A DNA stretch of 6,636 nt from Oxalobacteraceae bacterium (GTDB lineage: Bacteria > Pseudomonadota > Gammaproteobacteria > Burkholderiales > Burkholderiaceae_D), in contig CANKWG010000128.1 of NCBI GenBank assembly GCA_947487325.1, positions 1 through 6,636 of the forward strand. The letters run 5' to 3'. Positions 4,423 to 6,636 of this stretch are shown piece by piece. How positions within the stretch are numbered: the stretch's first letter is position 1; each line of letters opens with the position of its first letter. Position numbers and translations under genes: made by a program. The notes beneath the pieces are model-generated. The model had not been told where the DNA came from. It saw only the letters and a list, made by a program, of their open reading frames with translations, and did not search any database.

Positions 4423-6636
4423 ATGCCACAGCCTTTGTATCGCTATGTAGAAGGATCTCGCGGCAGCGAACTTGAGCAATCGGTGGTCAGAATAGTTGTT
4501 GGCGTGGCTTTACTCTCTTACTTTGCCTACATCGGTGAATCAAGTCCGTATTCAAGTAGTGAATTTCACGCCGATGTACTCACCGTCACCGCAATTTTCC
4601 TAGGTGCTGCACTCAGCATCAGTGCCTGCATTTTATTTGGGCGTGGTGATGTGCCTGCGCGACGTATTGCTTCTATTGTGCTGGATGTCGGTGCTCTGTC
4701 TTATGTGTTCCTGATCGGCGGGATTCATGCCGCGCCATTATATTTTCTGTACCAGTGGATCATCATCGGTTACGGTTTTAGGTTTGGCAAAAAATATCTG
4801 TTCGTTGCCTTGGCGCTTTCACTCATAGGATTTGGTTGGGTCATCGTCTCCGTGCCCTACTGGATCAGCGAGCCAGGCCTCTCAGCCGGTTTGTGGGTAG
4901 GCACCCTGTTGATCTCCACTTACTTTAGTACGCTGGTCGGCAGACTTTATAAGGTGCTGGAGCACGCTGAAGTCGCCAATAACGCGAAACGTCAGTTCAT
5001 TTGCGCTGTCAGTCATGAATTAAGAACGCCGCTGAATGCCATCATCGGTATGGTTGACTTAATGAAAAGCACCAAGATCGACCGAGAGCAAAAAGAAATG
5101 CTGGATTGCATGACTACGACCTCTCAGGTCATGTTGTCCCAGATTGAGGATGTGCTAGATTTTTCAAAAATAGAAGCAGGAAAAATGTCGATAAACTATA
5201 CGACATTCGATCTATACCAACTTGCACAAAGCATTCTCGATATTTTTCGCTACCGAATTGATCCGCTGGCGATCGAGCTGATGAATAGCACCGCTTGCGA
5301 TGTGCCTTTTCTTGTCAAGGGCGACCCACATCACCTTCGGCAAATTTTAGTGAATTTGCTTGGAAACTCAGTTAAGTTCACCGAGCAAGGACGAATAAGC
5401 TTGTGTGTAAGGCTTTTGTTCAGGACTCCAGACTCAGTCCGTCTGCGCTTCTCTGTAAAAGATACGGGGATAGGCATTCCACTCGAAGCGCAGAGCAGGA
5501 TATTCGACAGCTTTACGCAAGCCGAAGAAACGATCGCAAGACGCTACGGCGGAACCGGTCTGGGGACTACCATCAGTAAGCAGCTGGTCGAGCTCATGGG
5601 AGGGGAGATCGGTTTCCAAAGTGTTCAAGGTCAAGGAAGTGATTTCTGGTTCGAGCTTGATTTCGGTCTGGCCAATGTTGAAGACCTGGAGAAAAACTCG
5701 CTTGCTACAATCCAAGTCAGAAGCATCATCATCGGTACAGAAAAAAATACGGATGAGTTGCTGAGCCATTTAACCAATTACATCAACAACCCGCCCGTTC
5801 TAGCCTCAGATTTTAATGAGGCAACAGACATCATTGGGCAATCCATATTAATTGGAAAGCCGATTCGATTGATCCTCATTCAAGAGTCGCCTTGGCCAGA
5901 ATTGGCTTTGGAAAAGTACAAAACCATACTTCGGCAACGAGTACTTTCTATTCGCGAAGTTACCAACGACATGCCTGTGACATTGGCGCTGATCTCCCAG
6001 TCGGGATCGCAAGCTAGGCTAGTGGAGGAGCTAGCCGAGGAGGTTGGGTATTCAGTTGTCCTTCATTTGCCTTTCGATTTAGATCATTTGAATAATATCT
6101 TGCACGCCCATTTCATTATCTCGTCTCGAGATATCTCAAAAAAGTTCATACCGTTCGTTGCGGAATCTGATCTCTCATTGCCAACGACTAATCTCGATGT
6201 GAAATTCGACGACTGCACTTACAGAGTTCTGGTTGCAGAAGATAATCCGACAAATCGCAAGGTCATTCAAAAAATACTCGAGCGCGCTGGGCATCACTGT
6301 ACTTTGGCGAAAGATGGTGAAGATGCACTCGACAAAATAGAGAAAAAAGAATTCGATGCCATCATCCTGGACATGAATATGCCCGGTTTAACGGGCATGG
6401 ACGTCGCCCGCATGTACAGACTCATGCGCGGCAACATGGCGCGAGCTCCCATCATCATGTTTTCTGCCAACGTGACCACAGAAGCTCGTGATGAAAGTAT
6501 TGAGGCGGGCGCTGATGAATTTCTTCCAAAGCCCATTCAGGTCAATTCGTTCCTACAAACTCTACAGCAGCTTGTGACTGACTTCAAGGTGTCCGGCCCG
6601 CCGGAAAATCGCGCTCTTTTACCAAAACCGAAACAT
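4423..6636 (+). CDS. RpfC-like hybrid sensor histidine kinase, 3' end beyond the window
   Basis: The open frame spans 738 codons with no stop before the edge. It reads as an inner-membrane hybrid kinase like RpfC, the Xanthomonas receptor for the fatty-acid signal DSF. About five hydrophobic helices (roughly 21-38, 52-72, 81-117, 124-144, 155-173) include RpfC-like patterns RIVVGVALLSY and AAPLYFLYQW. HisKA has SHELRTPLNAIIG with His198, the residue number I recall for the RpfC phosphorylation site. HATPase_c has the N box (Asn311, Asn315), DTGIGIP (347-353) and GGTGLGTT (376-383). Residues about 430-570 look like a degenerate receiver. An intact receiver follows with Glu606/Asp607, phospho-acceptor Asp650, Ser681 and Lys703. 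RpfC ends in an Hpt domain, so one may lie past the edge. An in-frame stop at 4387 limits the start, and ATG 4423 lacks a clear Shine-Dalgarno. The partner regulator (RpfG) and DSF synthase (RpfF) are not in view. Confidence 0.88.
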   Translation, partial: MPQPLYRYVEGSRGSELEQSVVRIVVGVALLSYFAYIGESSPYSSSEFHADVLTVTAIFLGAALSISACILFGRGDVPARRIASIVLDVGALSYVFLIGGIHAAPLYFLYQWIIIGYGFRFGKKYLFVALALSLIGFGWVIVSVPYWISEPGLSAGLWVGTLLISTYFSTLVGRLYKVLEHAEVANNAKRQFICAVSHELRTPLNAIIGMVDLMKSTKIDREQKEMLDCMTTTSQVMLSQIEDVLDFSKIEAGKMSINYTTFDLYQLAQSILDIFRYRIDPLAIELMNSTACDVPFLVKGDPHHLRQILVNLLGNSVKFTEQGRISLCVRLLFRTPDSVRLRFSVKDTGIGIPLEAQSRIFDSFTQAEETIARRYGGTGLGTTISKQLVELMGGEIGFQSVQGQGSDFWFELDFGLANVEDLEKNSLATIQVRSIIIGTEKNTDELLSHLTNYINNPPVLASDFNEATDIIGQSILIGKPIRLILIQESPWPELALEKYKTILRQRVLSIREVTNDMPVTLALISQSGSQARLVEELAEEVGYSVVLHLPFDLDHLNNILHAHFIISSRDISKKFIPFVAESDLSLPTTNLDVKFDDCTYRVLVAEDNPTNRKVIQKILERAGHHCTLAKDGEDALDKIEKKEFDAIILDMNMPGLTGMDVARMYRLMRGNMARAPIIMFSANVTTEARDESIEAGADEFLPKPIQVNSFLQTLQQLVTDFKVSGPPENRALLPKPKH

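Noticed and set aside
5434..5769. A 111-codon minus-strand frame inside the kinase gene
   Set aside because: It lies opposite well-conserved HATPase_c codons and shows no domain of its own.
6294..6536. An 80-codon minus-strand frame inside the receiver domain
   Set aside because: It is a shadow of the receiver codons on the plus strand, with no independent support.

Overview
The window looks like a chromosomal segment of a betaproteobacterium, possibly from the Nitrosomonadales/Gallionellales/Methylophilales side. This rests on the gene order (a probable ferrochelatase end, then grpE-dnaK-dnaJ), on proteobacterial GrpE/DnaK/DnaJ sequences, and on a Xanthomonas-type RpfC-like sensor kinase. 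Hand-counted rows suggest moderate GC in the chaperone genes. The species cannot be named from this sequence alone.

Layout, all genes on the + strand: (1) 1-100, the last 32 codons of an upstream gene, probably hemH, closed by a strong GAAA-loop terminator at 119-147. (2) 148-4248, the heat-shock chaperone locus. A near-consensus sigma-32 promoter (168-195) precedes grpE (283-858). A second sigma-32-type promoter with the same 13-bp spacer (864-891) precedes dnaK (938-2887). Two back-to-back hairpins (2897-2964) separate dnaK from dnaJ (3023-4159), and a strong terminator (4219-4248) closes the locus. (3) 4249-4422, an AT-richer gap with no convincing promoter, but with two short words (CATAACAA, TTGTTATTC) that also occur at the grpE promoter. 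(4) 4423-6636, an open-ended 738-codon hybrid sensor histidine kinase that runs off the window. It resembles RpfC, the receptor for the diffusible signal factor (DSF): a 5-helix membrane input, HisKA with the phospho-histidine at residue 198, HATPase_c, a degenerate receiver-like segment, and an intact receiver domain.

DnaK, its co-chaperone DnaJ and its nucleotide exchange factor GrpE form one protein-folding machine. The two sigma-32 promoters would let the cell raise the whole set, or dnaK onward separately, during heat stress, and the hairpins after dnaK would keep DnaJ below DnaK. The kinase appears to be a separate transcription unit.

Most of the window is conserved housekeeping. The least ordinary parts are the RpfC-like kinase with its extra receiver-like domain lacking the usual catalytic residues, and the inverted repeat over the grpE start site whose half-sites recur upstream of the kinase. 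I do not see a wholly new system here.
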